Part shown: positions 16,425 to 26,000 of the stretch, one piece after another
How positions within the stretch are numbered: position 1 is the stretch's first letter
Layout: each line of letters starts with the position of its first letter
Assembly (NCBI GenBank): GCA_024636835.1
Contig: JAGXGH010000096.1
Span: 1-53,441, forward strand
Source of the DNA: Verrucomicrobiales bacterium
GTDB lineage: Bacteria > Verrucomicrobiota > Verrucomicrobiia > Verrucomicrobiales > SLCJ01
Direction: 5' to 3'
DNA length: 53,441 bases
Made by a program: the position numbers and the translations under genes
The notes under the pieces: model-generated
The model's database searches: none
Told to the model about the DNA's origin: nothing
What the model saw: only the letters and a program-made list of their open reading frames with translations

Positions 16425-16715
16425 ATGAATAAGAAACCCACCAACGCCACGATCAACGTCCAGGGCACCGAGATCACCGTGATTCGCCGACAGGACGAAG
16501 ATTTCATCTCGCTCACCGATATGCTCAAAGCCAAGGACGGCGAGTTCTTTTTCTCCGACTGGCTGCGGAACCGCAACACCGTCGAATTCCTCGGTATCTG
16601 GAAAACCGTCCACAACCCCGATTTTAATTCCGGCGAATTCGCCTCAATTAAAAGACAGGCCGGGCGGAACTGCTTTGCTCTTGCCCCGAAACAGTTGGAA
16701 GGAAAGGTCCAATGA
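16425..16715 (+). CDS. truncated KilA-N domain protein
   Basis: 96 aa with a good ribosome-binding site (AAAGGAGG). Residues 8-85 match the start of KilA-N proteins (ITVIRRQDEDFISLTDMLKA, WLRNRNTVEFLGIW, AGRNCFALAPKQ). The family normally continues for another 150 or more residues with a Tyr/Gly-rich DNA-binding part. Here the match stops at APKQ and the reading frame ends nine residues later, overlapping the RhuM start as ATGA. It is either a deletion remnant or a short domain retained for autoregulation. KilA-N genes are phage-associated and occur as cargo in type I restriction loci. Confidence 0.65.
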   Translation: MNKKPTNATINVQGTEITVIRRQDEDFISLTDMLKAKDGEFFFSDWLRNRNTVEFLGIWKTVHNPDFNSGEFASIKRQAGRNCFALAPKQLEGKVQ

Positions 16716-17722
16716 GTGAACTTGTCCTCTACACCTCCGACGACGGCCGCACCCGGCTCGACCTGCGCGTCGAAGGCCAGACCGTCTGGTTGACCCAGCT
16801 CGAAATCGCCGAACTCTTTCAGACGACCAAGCAAAACGTCTCCCTTCACGCCAAGAACATCTTCGAGGACGGGGAGCTGAGCTCCGAGGCAACTGTCAAG
16901 GAATCCTTGACAGTTCAATCCGAGGGAAAACGTGAGGTTCAGCGCACGATCCAGCTCTACAACCTCGATCTCATCCTCGCAATCGGCTACCGCGTCCGCT
17001 CCCCGCGCGGTGTCCAGTTCCGCCAGTGGGCCACCAGCCATCTCAAGGAATACATCGTCAAAGGCTTCGTCATGGATGACGAGCGCCTCAAGAACCCCGG
17101 CGGCTGGGACTACTTCGACGAACTCCTCGCCCGCATCCGCGACATCCGGGCCTCGGAGAAACGCTTCTACCAGAAAGTCCGCGACCTCTTCGCCCTCAGC
17201 AGCGACTACCAGACCCGGGAAAAGGAAACTTCGCTCTTCTTCGCTGAGGTCCAGAACAAGCTGCTCTACGCCGCCACCCGGCACACCGCCGCAGAGATCA
17301 TCGTCGAACGCTCCGATCCGGGCCAGCCGAACATGGCGCTCACCACCTGGAGCGGCTCCCGCGTCCGCAAGCAGGACATCATTGTGGCGAAGAACTACCT
17401 CAGCGAAGACGAAGTCGATACCCTAAACCGCCTGGTCGTCATATTCCTCGAACAGGCCGAACTCCGCGCCAAGCAGCAAAAAGACCTCACCCTCGACTTC
17501 TGGCGCAGCAGCGTGGACCGCATGCTGAGTTCCAACGACCAGCCCCTGCTCGACGGCCTCGGCTCCGTCAGCCACGAGGCCATGAAAACCATCGCCGCCG
17601 AACGCTACGACAGCTTTGACGCCAAGCGACGGCAGCAGGAAGCCATCGAGGCAGATGCCGAGGATTTGAAAGCCATTGAGGACTTGGAAAAAGACCTCAA
17701 GCGGAAGGGAGGAAAGGCTTGA
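16712..17722 (+). CDS. RhuM-family protein
   Basis: 336 aa. The opening EGQTVWLTQLEIAELFQTTK with QNVSLHAKNIFEDGEL, then YNLDLILAIGYRVRSPRGVQ and FRQWATSHLKEYIVKGF, are hallmarks of the RhuM (virulence-associated) family. An N-terminal winged-helix-like segment is followed by a helical core and a charged coiled-coil C-terminus (AEDLKAIEDLEKDLKRKGGK). RhuM genes are frequently found inside type I restriction operons; their molecular function is unsettled. It overlaps both neighbours by 4 bp, so it is cotranscribed and coupled. Confidence 0.85.
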   Translation: MSELVLYTSDDGRTRLDLRVEGQTVWLTQLEIAELFQTTKQNVSLHAKNIFEDGELSSEATVKESLTVQSEGKREVQRTIQLYNLDLILAIGYRVRSPRGVQFRQWATSHLKEYIVKGFVMDDERLKNPGGWDYFDELLARIRDIRASEKRFYQKVRDLFALSSDYQTREKETSLFFAEVQNKLLYAATRHTAAEIIVERSDPGQPNMALTTWSGSRVRKQDIIVAKNYLSEDEVDTLNRLVVIFLEQAELRAKQQKDLTLDFWRSSVDRMLSSNDQPLLDGLGSVSHEAMKTIAAERYDSFDAKRRQQEAIEADAEDLKAIEDLEKDLKRKGGKA

Positions 17723-18522
17723 AAGCGTTCATTTCCTATTCCCATCACGATGCGGAGTTTCTGACTGCACTTCATCAGCACTTAGCGGCACTTCGCCGCC
17801 AGAATTTGCTCGAAGCATGGACCGACCGAGAGATTGATGCCGGAGGTGTTCTCGACGACGAAATCGCAGTGGCGATGAATAACGCCAATCTTTTCCTTCT
17901 GCTTGTCAGTTCGTCGTTCATCAACTCCGACTACTGTTATGAGAAAGAGTTCAAAAAGGCGCTTGAGAAACACAAGCTAGGTAAGGCCTTGATTGTGCCG
18001 ATCATCGTCCGCCCCTGCGATTGGGAGATTCCTGAACTGCGCCAGTTCAAAGCCCTCCCGGAAGATGGCAAGGCCGTCCACAGCAAGCATTGGCACAGCA
18101 TGGATGAAGCGTTTGCCAACATTGCGTCCGGCCTTCGATTGATGCTGGAGAACCGGAAAAAGAAAACTGAAACAATTCAGGCACCTGAGTGTCTACCCAG
18201 TGAGGAGCAAGTGATCTGCGGAGCAAAGTTCGCAAGACCCGATCTGCCATTCGCCAAAGAATTGTTGGATCTGATTTTAGAGCATCCGAACGAAGACGAA
18301 CGCGGCCTGACAGAGATCCTTAGAGACAGTCCGGCGGGTGCGCTCTATCGGGCATTTATTCCAAACACAACTGCGGCAGGCGCAGCCCCCTCGATCAAGA
18401 AATCCCTCTTTCGAACAGCTATCGCGGAATTGCTGCGTTTAGGTTGGCTACTACAACCCGAAGGGAATGACGCAGTTCGAATTTACGAACTAAATCCTGA
18501 CACGAAGGAGGCAGCGCGATGA
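17719..18522 (+). CDS. TIR-domain protein with C-terminal winged-helix-like region
   Basis: 267 aa. The start is a TTG at 17719 that overlaps the RhuM stop, preceded by GGGAGGAAAG. The TIR domain spans about residues 1-140: KAFISYSHHDAEF at the start, then LLVSSSFINSDYCYEKEFKK, where Glu75 or Glu77 is the candidate NADase catalytic residue, then IVPIIVRPCDW. A linker leads to a C-terminal alpha-helical region (180-262, TEILRDSPAGALYRAF, LFRTAIAELLRLGWLLQ) that reads like a winged helix. It may be an NAD-cleaving effector or signal producer. It lies between RhuM and HsdS with 4-bp overlaps on both sides. Confidence 0.85.
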   Translation: MKAFISYSHHDAEFLTALHQHLAALRRQNLLEAWTDREIDAGGVLDDEIAVAMNNANLFLLLVSSSFINSDYCYEKEFKKALEKHKLGKALIVPIIVRPCDWEIPELRQFKALPEDGKAVHSKHWHSMDEAFANIASGLRLMLENRKKKTETIQAPECLPSEEQVICGAKFARPDLPFAKELLDLILEHPNEDERGLTEILRDSPAGALYRAFIPNTTAAGAAPSIKKSLFRTAIAELLRLGWLLQPEGNDAVRIYELNPDTKEAAR

Positions 18523-19796
18523 TGGACGGCAAACCATATCCACTTCCCGAGACATGGACGGAATCGTCCATTGGGAAAGCTGTCGTCAAAACCAAGCAGC
18601 GCGATCCGCGAAAGAAACCCGACGAGGTATTTCAATACGTCGATGTGTCGGCGGTCTCCAACACGTCTTTCAAAATCACCGGCGCGACTCCGACGCTTGG
18701 ATCTGAAGCGCCAAGCCGAGCACGAAAAGCGATTGAGACTGATGACGTTCTGTTTGCGACGGTTCGTCCGACTCTCAAGCGAATTGCGTTGGTTCCGCCG
18801 GAACTCGACCGTGCGATTGCCAGCACCGGATATTGCATTCTGCGCTGCGACAAAGCGAAGGCAGAACCGGGGTTCCTCTACTCGTTTCTGATCACTGATC
18901 ACTTCAACGCTCGGATGGCGGGATTGGAACGCGGTGCGAGCTATCCTGCGGTCCGCGACTCAGACGTAACGGCTTCTTGGTTCCCGCTCCCCCCACTTCT
19001 GGAGCAGAAGAAGATCACGCACATCCTTTCGACGGTGCAGCGGGCGATTGAAGCGCAGGAGAGTATCATTCAGACCACCACCGAGCTGAAAAAGGCCCTC
19101 ATGCACAAGCTCTTCACCGAAGGCCTCCGCAACGAGGCTGGGCGCCCCCACCGCCAAAAACAAACCGAAATCGGCCCCGTCCCCGAAAGCTGGGAGGTGG
19201 TGGAGCTTTCGGACGTCTGCCAGTTCCAAAGCGGAGGAACTCCCTCGAAGAAGAACCCAGAATTCTGGCTGGGGACGATCCCATGGGTATCGCCTAAGGA
19301 TATGAAGCGTCCTCGACTCGATGATGTTACAGACCACATTTCACAGGAAGCTCTCGAAAGCGGAAGCAAACTCGCTCCCGCTGGCTCAGTCTTCGTAGTT
19401 GTGCGCGGTATGATCTTGGCAAAAACCGTTCCCGTCGCGCTTGCAGAAGTTCCCATGGCCATCAATCAAGACATGCGGGCCATCGTTCCTGGACCAAAGC
19501 TCCTCTCCGATTTCCTTCTCTACGCCTTGGAAACCTTTCGCGGCAGCTTGTTCAAGAGGGTTGGCCGCTCTGGACACGGCACGTGCACTTTGATGAGCAA
19601 TGAAATTTCTGACTTCAAGATCCCGTTGCCCGATTTGGAAACGCAACAAGAAGTCGCCGCCGCGATACAAAATCTTGAAACCAAGAAGGAGCTTCACGAA
19701 TCGAAGCGCGACCAACTCCAAGACCTCTTCCGCACCCTCCTTCACGAACTGATGACTGCGAAGACCCTCGTTCAAAAAACGGAAATCCCAATATGA
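18519..19796 (+). CDS. hsdS: type I restriction specificity subunit HsdS
   Basis: 425 aa, start ATG 18519 with GGAGG 8 nt upstream. It has the usual two half-repeats. Target recognition domain 1 is at about 1-150, with the spacer helix (EQKKITHILSTVQRAIEAQE) at about 165-200. Target recognition domain 2 starts at PVPESWEVVELSDVCQFQSG (about 220), and a second helix is at about 365-410 (ETQQEVAAAIQNLETKKELH). It determines the bipartite recognition sequence for HsdM and HsdR. It is unusual in being separated from hsdM by three accessory genes and from hsdR by three more. Confidence 0.93.
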   Translation: MMDGKPYPLPETWTESSIGKAVVKTKQRDPRKKPDEVFQYVDVSAVSNTSFKITGATPTLGSEAPSRARKAIETDDVLFATVRPTLKRIALVPPELDRAIASTGYCILRCDKAKAEPGFLYSFLITDHFNARMAGLERGASYPAVRDSDVTASWFPLPPLLEQKKITHILSTVQRAIEAQESIIQTTTELKKALMHKLFTEGLRNEAGRPHRQKQTEIGPVPESWEVVELSDVCQFQSGGTPSKKNPEFWLGTIPWVSPKDMKRPRLDDVTDHISQEALESGSKLAPAGSVFVVVRGMILAKTVPVALAEVPMAINQDMRAIVPGPKLLSDFLLYALETFRGSLFKRVGRSGHGTCTLMSNEISDFKIPLPDLETQQEVAAAIQNLETKKELHESKRDQLQDLFRTLLHELMTAKTLVQKTEIPI

Positions 19797-20425
19797 GTAA
19801 CGAAGCCAGTCCCAAAAGAAAGGTGTTTATCAGCTACCACCACCGGAACGACCAATTCTACAAACAGAGTTTGCTCGATTTTAACGCAAAGCACGGGATT
19901 TTCATTGATGTCTCAGTCGATACGGGCGACATAGATGAACGTCTTCCCAACCAGGCTATTCGCCAGAAGATTCGTGACGAGTATCTCGCAAGCTCAACTG
20001 TGACCATCCTCCTTGTCGGAACGGAAACCAAGTATCGAAAACACATCGATTGGGAGGTGTATTCGAGCATGATTGACGGGCGAGTCAACAAGAGGTCTGG
20101 CATTCTGGTCATCAACCTGCCTTCGACGAATTGCACAACTTTTACCGCTGCTCATCCCGGCGAGAAAGAGCTTGTTCACCCTGAGTGCACTTCTTGGACG
20201 AGCGTGAAAACCCGAACTGATTATGAGCAGCGGTATTCATGCCTACCGGACCGAATCATCGACAATCTCCTTGAACCAAAGGCGAAGATTTCAGTCGTCC
20301 CGTGGGACAAGCTGACCGCAGAGAGATTGGCGTTCCTGATTGAAGCAACTTTCCAAGCCAGAGAGAACTGCCAATACGACATGAGTCGGGAGATGAGGCG
20401 CTCCGATCACAACCCTCTTTTTTAA
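19793..20425 (+). CDS. ThsB-like TIR protein (DUF1863 type)
   Basis: 210 aa, ATGA overlap with hsdS. The start KRKVFISYHHRNDQFYKQSL, the segment DVSVDTGDIDERL, then SSTVTILLVGTETKYRKHID with WEVYSSM match the MTH538/DUF1863 branch of TIR proteins, which includes ThsB of Thoeris. The Glu of DWEVY is the expected catalytic residue. In Thoeris, such proteins sense phage and make a cyclic ADP-ribose isomer. No SIR2-SLOG ThsA is present here, but a TIR-TIR-SLOG gene lies 570 nt downstream and could be the receptor. Confidence 0.85.
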   Translation: MSNEASPKRKVFISYHHRNDQFYKQSLLDFNAKHGIFIDVSVDTGDIDERLPNQAIRQKIRDEYLASSTVTILLVGTETKYRKHIDWEVYSSMIDGRVNKRSGILVINLPSTNCTTFTAAHPGEKELVHPECTSWTSVKTRTDYEQRYSCLPDRIIDNLLEPKAKISVVPWDKLTAERLAFLIEATFQARENCQYDMSREMRRSDHNPLF

Positions 20426-20443
20426 TTTAGCCCGTTTCCGATT

Positions 20444-20998
20444 ATGAAATACTTTAGCAGCACGGCGAGTGACATCCAAAATTTCAGCAGAGGTGTCATT
20501 GTTGAGGACCATGAGTTTGAGAAAAAGGCTTCTGTTACAGGTTCTGACGTATTCTTGGCTCATTCGTCCGCAGATAAGAAAGACGCATTACCGAAAGCAA
20601 TCGGCTTTCTGATGAAACACGGTGCAAGAGTTTACATCGACAAGGGCGACAAGGAACTCCCGCAGAAGACGTCGGCAGAGACAGGCGCAAAGCTAAAAGA
20701 GCGGATTGCACAATGCCCTAAGTTCATTGTTCTGGTTACCGCCAATAGCAAGAACAGTCGCTGGATACCGTGGGAGTTGGGGGTTGCCGATGAGAAAAAG
20801 AGAATCGCGAATGTCGCGCTCCTGCCAGATGTCGGCAACCAGGCCAACGCCGACTGGCCGGAGCAAGAATATCTAGGGCTCTATCCCAGAATCGTTTTTG
20901 GCGGACATAAAAGTTATTCGGACCCCATTTGGATGGTGCTCGACCATCACAACAATACCGGAACAGAACTTGGAAAGTGGCTGAAACAACAGACATGA
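20444..20998 (+). CDS. TIR-domain protein
   Basis: 184 aa, 18 nt after the ThsB-like gene. The TIR domain covers about residues 34-150: SDVFLAHSSADKKDALPKAI, then ARVYIDKGDKELPQ, then CPKFIVLVTANSKNSRWIPW with the Glu of WELG as candidate catalytic residue. The N-terminal 33 residues are an unrecognised extension (SSTASDIQNFSRGVIVEDHE). The domain ends close to the C-terminus, so it is essentially a stand-alone TIR. It overlaps the following TIR-TIR-SLOG gene as ATGA, which suggests stoichiometric production and perhaps a physical complex. Confidence 0.85.
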   Translation: MKYFSSTASDIQNFSRGVIVEDHEFEKKASVTGSDVFLAHSSADKKDALPKAIGFLMKHGARVYIDKGDKELPQKTSAETGAKLKERIAQCPKFIVLVTANSKNSRWIPWELGVADEKKRIANVALLPDVGNQANADWPEQEYLGLYPRIVFGGHKSYSDPIWMVLDHHNNTGTELGKWLKQQT

Positions 20999-23034
20999 AA
21001 GACGACGATTCGAAACCTTCGGAAGGCTATCTAAGTCCTCTATCAATCTTTTTCGTTTGGCACTCACTGGACAAAGAGATCGTTGGTCCCATCTTCGAGG
21101 AATGCTTTTCGGCTCTTAGGCGAGATGTTGATAGGCCGTTTTCTCGCTCTGTGAATGTCCCGGTTTTTATTCGAACATGCGAAGATCCTGAAATTCCGAG
21201 AAGGATTACTGTTCGTTCTAAACGCGCCATCATTTTTGCATTCATTGGCAAGAATTGTATGAGCGATGAGCGCTGGGTTGAATACCTGCAAAATTTGGCG
21301 GGGACAGATGGTGCAGACATGGTCCCGGTCGCGCTGGACAGGACAGCCTTCAAGTTTTCAGATGGTATTGAGAATCTCAATTTTATACGGACATATGAAT
21401 TTCCGGATGAGACGTTCATGGAGCGGGCTTGCTTGTCAGTTTACCACGAAATCTATCGCTATGGTCTGAACGAATCCCGTAAGGAACTAGATCGAGGCAA
21501 GGACAGTGCGCTCAAGTTGTTTCTTAGCCATGCGAAAGATCGAGCTCAAGGAGTGGCTACCGCCACTGCTTTGAAGTTACTCATCGAAAGCGGTCCTATG
21601 CGGGAGTTTTTCGATGCGACCGATATCGCGCCAGGTTACGAATTCGAAGCTGAAATTCTGGCTCATATTGCTGATTCCACCCTCGTTGCGATTCATTCCG
21701 ATTCATATTCCTCGCGCTATTGGTGCCAACGCGAAATCGTCGCGGCGAAGGACTCGGATCGCCCAATCATCGCGGTCGATTTGATCGGACAATTCGAAGA
21801 TCGCCGGTTTCCACTTGGGGCAAACCTGCCAGCTATCCGGATTCCAGTCGATACAGAATACAAAACGGAGGAAGCTGACCTTCTTGCTATACTTCAATCG
21901 GCGCTATTGGAGTCGATCCGCTACTATTATTCGAAGCAAGTCTTGTCTGTGTATCAAGTGGCTGAATGGTTTCCGCTTGACGCATGGATTTCTGCTAGGC
22001 CACCCGAGGCGTGCACTTTATCACGGCTTTCTGCACAGATCGAAGCGGAAGAAGATGGATGCCTAGATTTCGTATACCCTGATCCTCCCATCTACCAGGA
22101 AGAGGCTCTGCACTTCGAAAAATTTGGGCTAAAAACATATACACCACTCACGGGCGTCAGCCTTGATCTATCCAAAAAGAAGGTCGGGATTTCGATTTCA
22201 GAGCCAGCGGATCTTGAACTGCAAAGCATCGGTCAAACCGGTCAGCATCTCCAACTCTTGGTGCAAGATGTAGCTCGTTTTACGCTGAGTTATGGAGCCG
22301 AGTTGATCTACGGAGGTGATTTGAGGCCTGGGGGATTTACGGAGTTTTTGTTTCAGGAGGGCCATGCGTTGCAGAGCAGATTGAAGAGTCTCAACGTTCA
22401 TCTCACTAATCACATAGCATGGCCGATTTTTCTTTCTGATACGGAGGAGCTTCGGGACTGGAAGGCTAATCACCGAAAAGTAGCTTCAATTACCCAGCAC
22501 GACATCCCGGAGGATGTGGTTGATCTGGTTGATTCAACTACAGAGTTTTTGAAACCCACTGACCCTTCCAGTCTATTTGTCTGGAGCAGGTCACTCACTG
22601 AGATGCGGAGGGCGATGATTGAAAGTTGTGACATCCGTATTTCAGCCGGTGGACGCTTAACGGGATTCAAAGGCTGCATGCCAGGGGTATTGGAGGAGAT
22701 CGCGATCGCTGTTGAGTTTTCGAAGCCCGTCTTTTTGATCGGGGGCTTTGGTGGTGTGTCACGAAGCGTGTGCAAACTGATCACAGAGAAGGTTGTGCCA
22801 GAAGAACTGACGCTTGAATGGCAGTTGCACAACAACCCGGGGCTGAGCGAAATGATTGAGTTTGCTGCGTCGATAGAGGTGGATTACAAATCACAGTATC
22901 AACATGTGCTCGAAATTTTGCTGAATGCTGAACTACGAAACGGATTGAGTCACGAGGACAATGCGAGGCTCTTCGATTCCCCATTTGCCGATGAAGTAAT
23001 CCATTTGGTATTGAAAGGAATGAGCCAGCTTTAG
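20995..23034 (+). CDS. tandem TIR-TIR-SLOG protein
   Basis: 679 aa from the ATGA overlap at 20995 (the frame is open to 20929). A first, divergent TIR-like unit is at about 15-160 (LSIFFVWHSLDKEIVGPIFE, RAIIFAFIGKNCMSDERWVE). A second, well-conserved TIR is at about 170-310 (ALKLFLSHAKDRA), with WCQRE placing candidate catalytic Glu at about 247. The C-terminal region at about 397-605 looks like a SLOG domain: GISISEPADLELQSIG, then AELIYGGDLRPGGFTEFL, then KPVFLIGGFGGVSRSV. SLOG domains of ThsA bind cyclic ADP-ribose isomers. The protein therefore has the layout of a ligand-gated NADase, with TIR in place of the usual SIR2. The function is inference. Confidence 0.8.
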   Translation: MKDDDSKPSEGYLSPLSIFFVWHSLDKEIVGPIFEECFSALRRDVDRPFSRSVNVPVFIRTCEDPEIPRRITVRSKRAIIFAFIGKNCMSDERWVEYLQNLAGTDGADMVPVALDRTAFKFSDGIENLNFIRTYEFPDETFMERACLSVYHEIYRYGLNESRKELDRGKDSALKLFLSHAKDRAQGVATATALKLLIESGPMREFFDATDIAPGYEFEAEILAHIADSTLVAIHSDSYSSRYWCQREIVAAKDSDRPIIAVDLIGQFEDRRFPLGANLPAIRIPVDTEYKTEEADLLAILQSALLESIRYYYSKQVLSVYQVAEWFPLDAWISARPPEACTLSRLSAQIEAEEDGCLDFVYPDPPIYQEEALHFEKFGLKTYTPLTGVSLDLSKKKVGISISEPADLELQSIGQTGQHLQLLVQDVARFTLSYGAELIYGGDLRPGGFTEFLFQEGHALQSRLKSLNVHLTNHIAWPIFLSDTEELRDWKANHRKVASITQHDIPEDVVDLVDSTTEFLKPTDPSSLFVWSRSLTEMRRAMIESCDIRISAGGRLTGFKGCMPGVLEEIAIAVEFSKPVFLIGGFGGVSRSVCKLITEKVVPEELTLEWQLHNNPGLSEMIEFAASIEVDYKSQYQHVLEILLNAELRNGLSHEDNARLFDSPFADEVIHLVLKGMSQL

Positions 23035-23056
23035 GAGAAAGCTCACTGAGTTTGCC

Positions 23057-26000
23057 ATGAAGCCCGGAGAACACAAAACCGTCCAAGCCCGGATCCTCGA
23101 ATACGCCGAGGCCATCGGTTGGACGATTGTGTCCCGCGAGGAAGCCGAGCAACGGCGCGGTTTTGACCCTGACGTGCCACCCACCGACCGCGCCAAGAAC
23201 CGTTCGCTCTTCTTCGACGACCTTCTCGACGCCAAGGTGCGGGAATTCAACCCGCGCTACGCCGAGGCCGAGGGGGCCTTGCTTGGGCAGTTCCGCCATC
23301 TCCACACCGACATCTACGGCAACCGGGAATTCGTTGGTCACCTGCGCAACCGGGGCAAGTTCTTCGACCACGAGGAGAAGCGCGAACGCGACCTGATCCT
23401 GATCGATTACGGGGACATGATGTCCCATTCAGATAACGAACCTCGCCCTGACGGCAACGTTACAGGTGAATCTAAAAAAGTGCCCGTGGCGGCTCGCCAC
23501 AACGTTTACGAAGTCACCGAGGAGTGGGCCTTTCACAATGGCCATTACGGCACGCGGGAGGATGTCGTCTTTCTCATCAACGGCATCCCGGTGCTGGTGA
23601 TCGAGTGCAAGAACGCCAGCAAGGACGAGGCGATTGCCCTGGGGGTGGACCAGATCCGCCGTTACCACCGCGAGACGCCCGAGCTGTTCGTTTCGCAGCA
23701 GCTTTTCACCGCCACCGACGCCATCGGCTTTTCCTACGGGGTGAGCTGGAACACGGTGCGGAGAAACATCTTCTCATGGAAGTGCGAGCCGCACGGGCAT
23801 TTATTGGAACCGCAGATTTCGCAGATGGGCGCAGATGGAGAAACACAAAAAGAAAATCTGCGTAAATCTGCGTCATCTGCGGTTGAAAATTCTGATCTTC
23901 TCGGTCGACTCGAAGCCCGGGTCAAAACCTTCTGTGCCATCCCGAATATCCTGTCCCTGTTGAAAGACTACATCGTCTTTGCCGAGAAGGACGAGGAGCT
24001 GAACAAATACATCCTGCGCCAGCACCAGTGCGGCGCGGTTGAGGCGACGGTCAGCCGCGCTCTCGATCCCAAGCGCACCCGCGGCCTCGTCTGGCACACG
24101 CAGGGCAGCGGCAAGACCTTCACCATGATCAAGACGGCGGAGCGGCTCTTCCGCGCGCCCGAGGCGGACAAGCCGACCGTCCTGCTGATGATCGACCGCA
24201 ACGAGCTGGAAGACCAGATGCTCAAGAACCTCGCCGCACTCGGTCTTGGCAACCTGGAGCACGCCAGTAGCATCGCCCGGCTCAACCAACTCTTACGCGA
24301 CGACTACCGGGGCATCATCGTGACGATGATCCACAAGTTCCGCGACATGCCGGCGGATCTCAATACGCGCTCGAACATCTACGTCCTCATCGACGAAGCG
24401 CACCGCACCACCGGCGGCGACCTCGGCAACTTTCTCATGGCCGGCCTGCCCAACGCGACCTACCTCGGTTTCACCGGCACCCCGGTGGACAAGACGGTCT
24501 ACGGCAAGGGCACTTTCAAGACTTTTGGCTGCGAGGACGACCAGGGCTACCTGCACAAGTATTCCATCGCCGACAGCATCGAGGACGGCACGACGCTGCC
24601 GCTCTACTACCAGCTCGCCCCCAACGAAATGCTCGTCCCGCACGAGACGCTGGACGCGGAGTTCCTCTCGCTCGCCGAAGCCGAGGGCGTGGCCGACATC
24701 GAGGAGCTGAACAAGATCCTCGAACGGGCGGTAAACCTGAAGAACTTCCTCAAGGGCAAAGAGCGGATCCAGAAGGTGGCGCAGTTCGTCGCCGAACACT
24801 ACCGCGAGAACGTCGAGCCGCTCGGCTACAAGGCCTTCCTCGTCGGCGTCGACCGCGAAGCCTGCGCCCACTACAAGAAGGCTCTCGATCAGTTCCTGCC
24901 GCCCGAGTATTCCGAGGTCGTCTACACCGGCAACAACAACGACTCCGCCCTGCTCAAGGAATTCCATCTCGACCCGAAGAAGGAGCGGCAGATTCGCAAG
25001 AGCTTCGGCAAGCTCGATCAGATGCCGAAGATTCTCATCGTCACCGAGAAACTGCTCACCGGCTTCGACGCACCCGTGCTCTACGCCATGTATCTCGACA
25101 AGCCGATGCGTGACCACACCCTGCTGCAGGCCATCGCCCGGGTGAACCGCCCCTACGAGAACGAGGCCCAGGAGATGGTGAAGCCCCACGGCTTCGTCCT
25201 CGATTTCGTCGGCATCTTCGACAAGCTCGAAAAGGCCCTCGCCTTCGACAGCGAAGAGATCAACGCCATCGTCAAGGACCTGAAGCTCCTGAAGGTGCTC
25301 TTCAAAAACAAGATGGAGGAGGCAGTGCCTCATTTTTTATCCCTGCTGCAGCACGACTTCGACGATCGGGACGTCGATGGTTTGATCGAACACTTCCGCG
25401 ATCCCGAGCGGCGGAAGGAGTTCTTCAAGGAATACAAGGAGATCGAGATGCTCTACGAGATCATCTCGCCGGATGCGTTCTTGCGGCCCTTCATAGCGGA
25501 CTACACCAGCCTCTCGGCAATCTATGACGTGGTAAGGAAAGCCTACACCAAGAAGGTCTATGTGGATCGCGACTTCCAGGCGAAGACCAACGCGCTAGTT
25601 CAAGAGCACGTGGGCACTTCCCATATTTACGATCCAGAAGATCTACTCAAGATTGATGGGACCACGATAGAAACGATCAAAAAGCGCAAGGCAGGAGATA
25701 GTGTCAAGGTCATCAACTTGATCAAGAGCATTGAGAAGATCGCCGACGAGAACAGTGACGACCCTTTCCTCGTCGCCATGGCGGAACGTGCAAAAGCAGT
25801 GCAGGAAGCATTCGAGAATCGTCAGACCGAAACGGCCGAAGCGCTCGAAGAACTGTTAGCCGAAGTAAAGCGCAACGAAGACCGCAAGCGCGAACAGGCG
25901 GAGCGTGGGTTTGATGAACTCACCTACTTTGTTTTTCAGACGCTGGAGGATGCTGGCGTTGAAAATTCTGAATCGGTCAGCAACAAGATACGGGCAGCAT

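Noticed and set aside
15185..17284. Reverse-strand 699-codon open frame opposite hsdM and RhuM
   Set aside because: It mirrors GC-rich coding sequence of well-identified genes and has Val/Gly/Ala/Glu-dominated low-complexity composition; no family resemblance.
24293..25333. Reverse-strand 346-codon open frame opposite hsdR
   Set aside because: Antisense shadow of the helicase region, with composition biased to Val, Leu, Glu and Asp.
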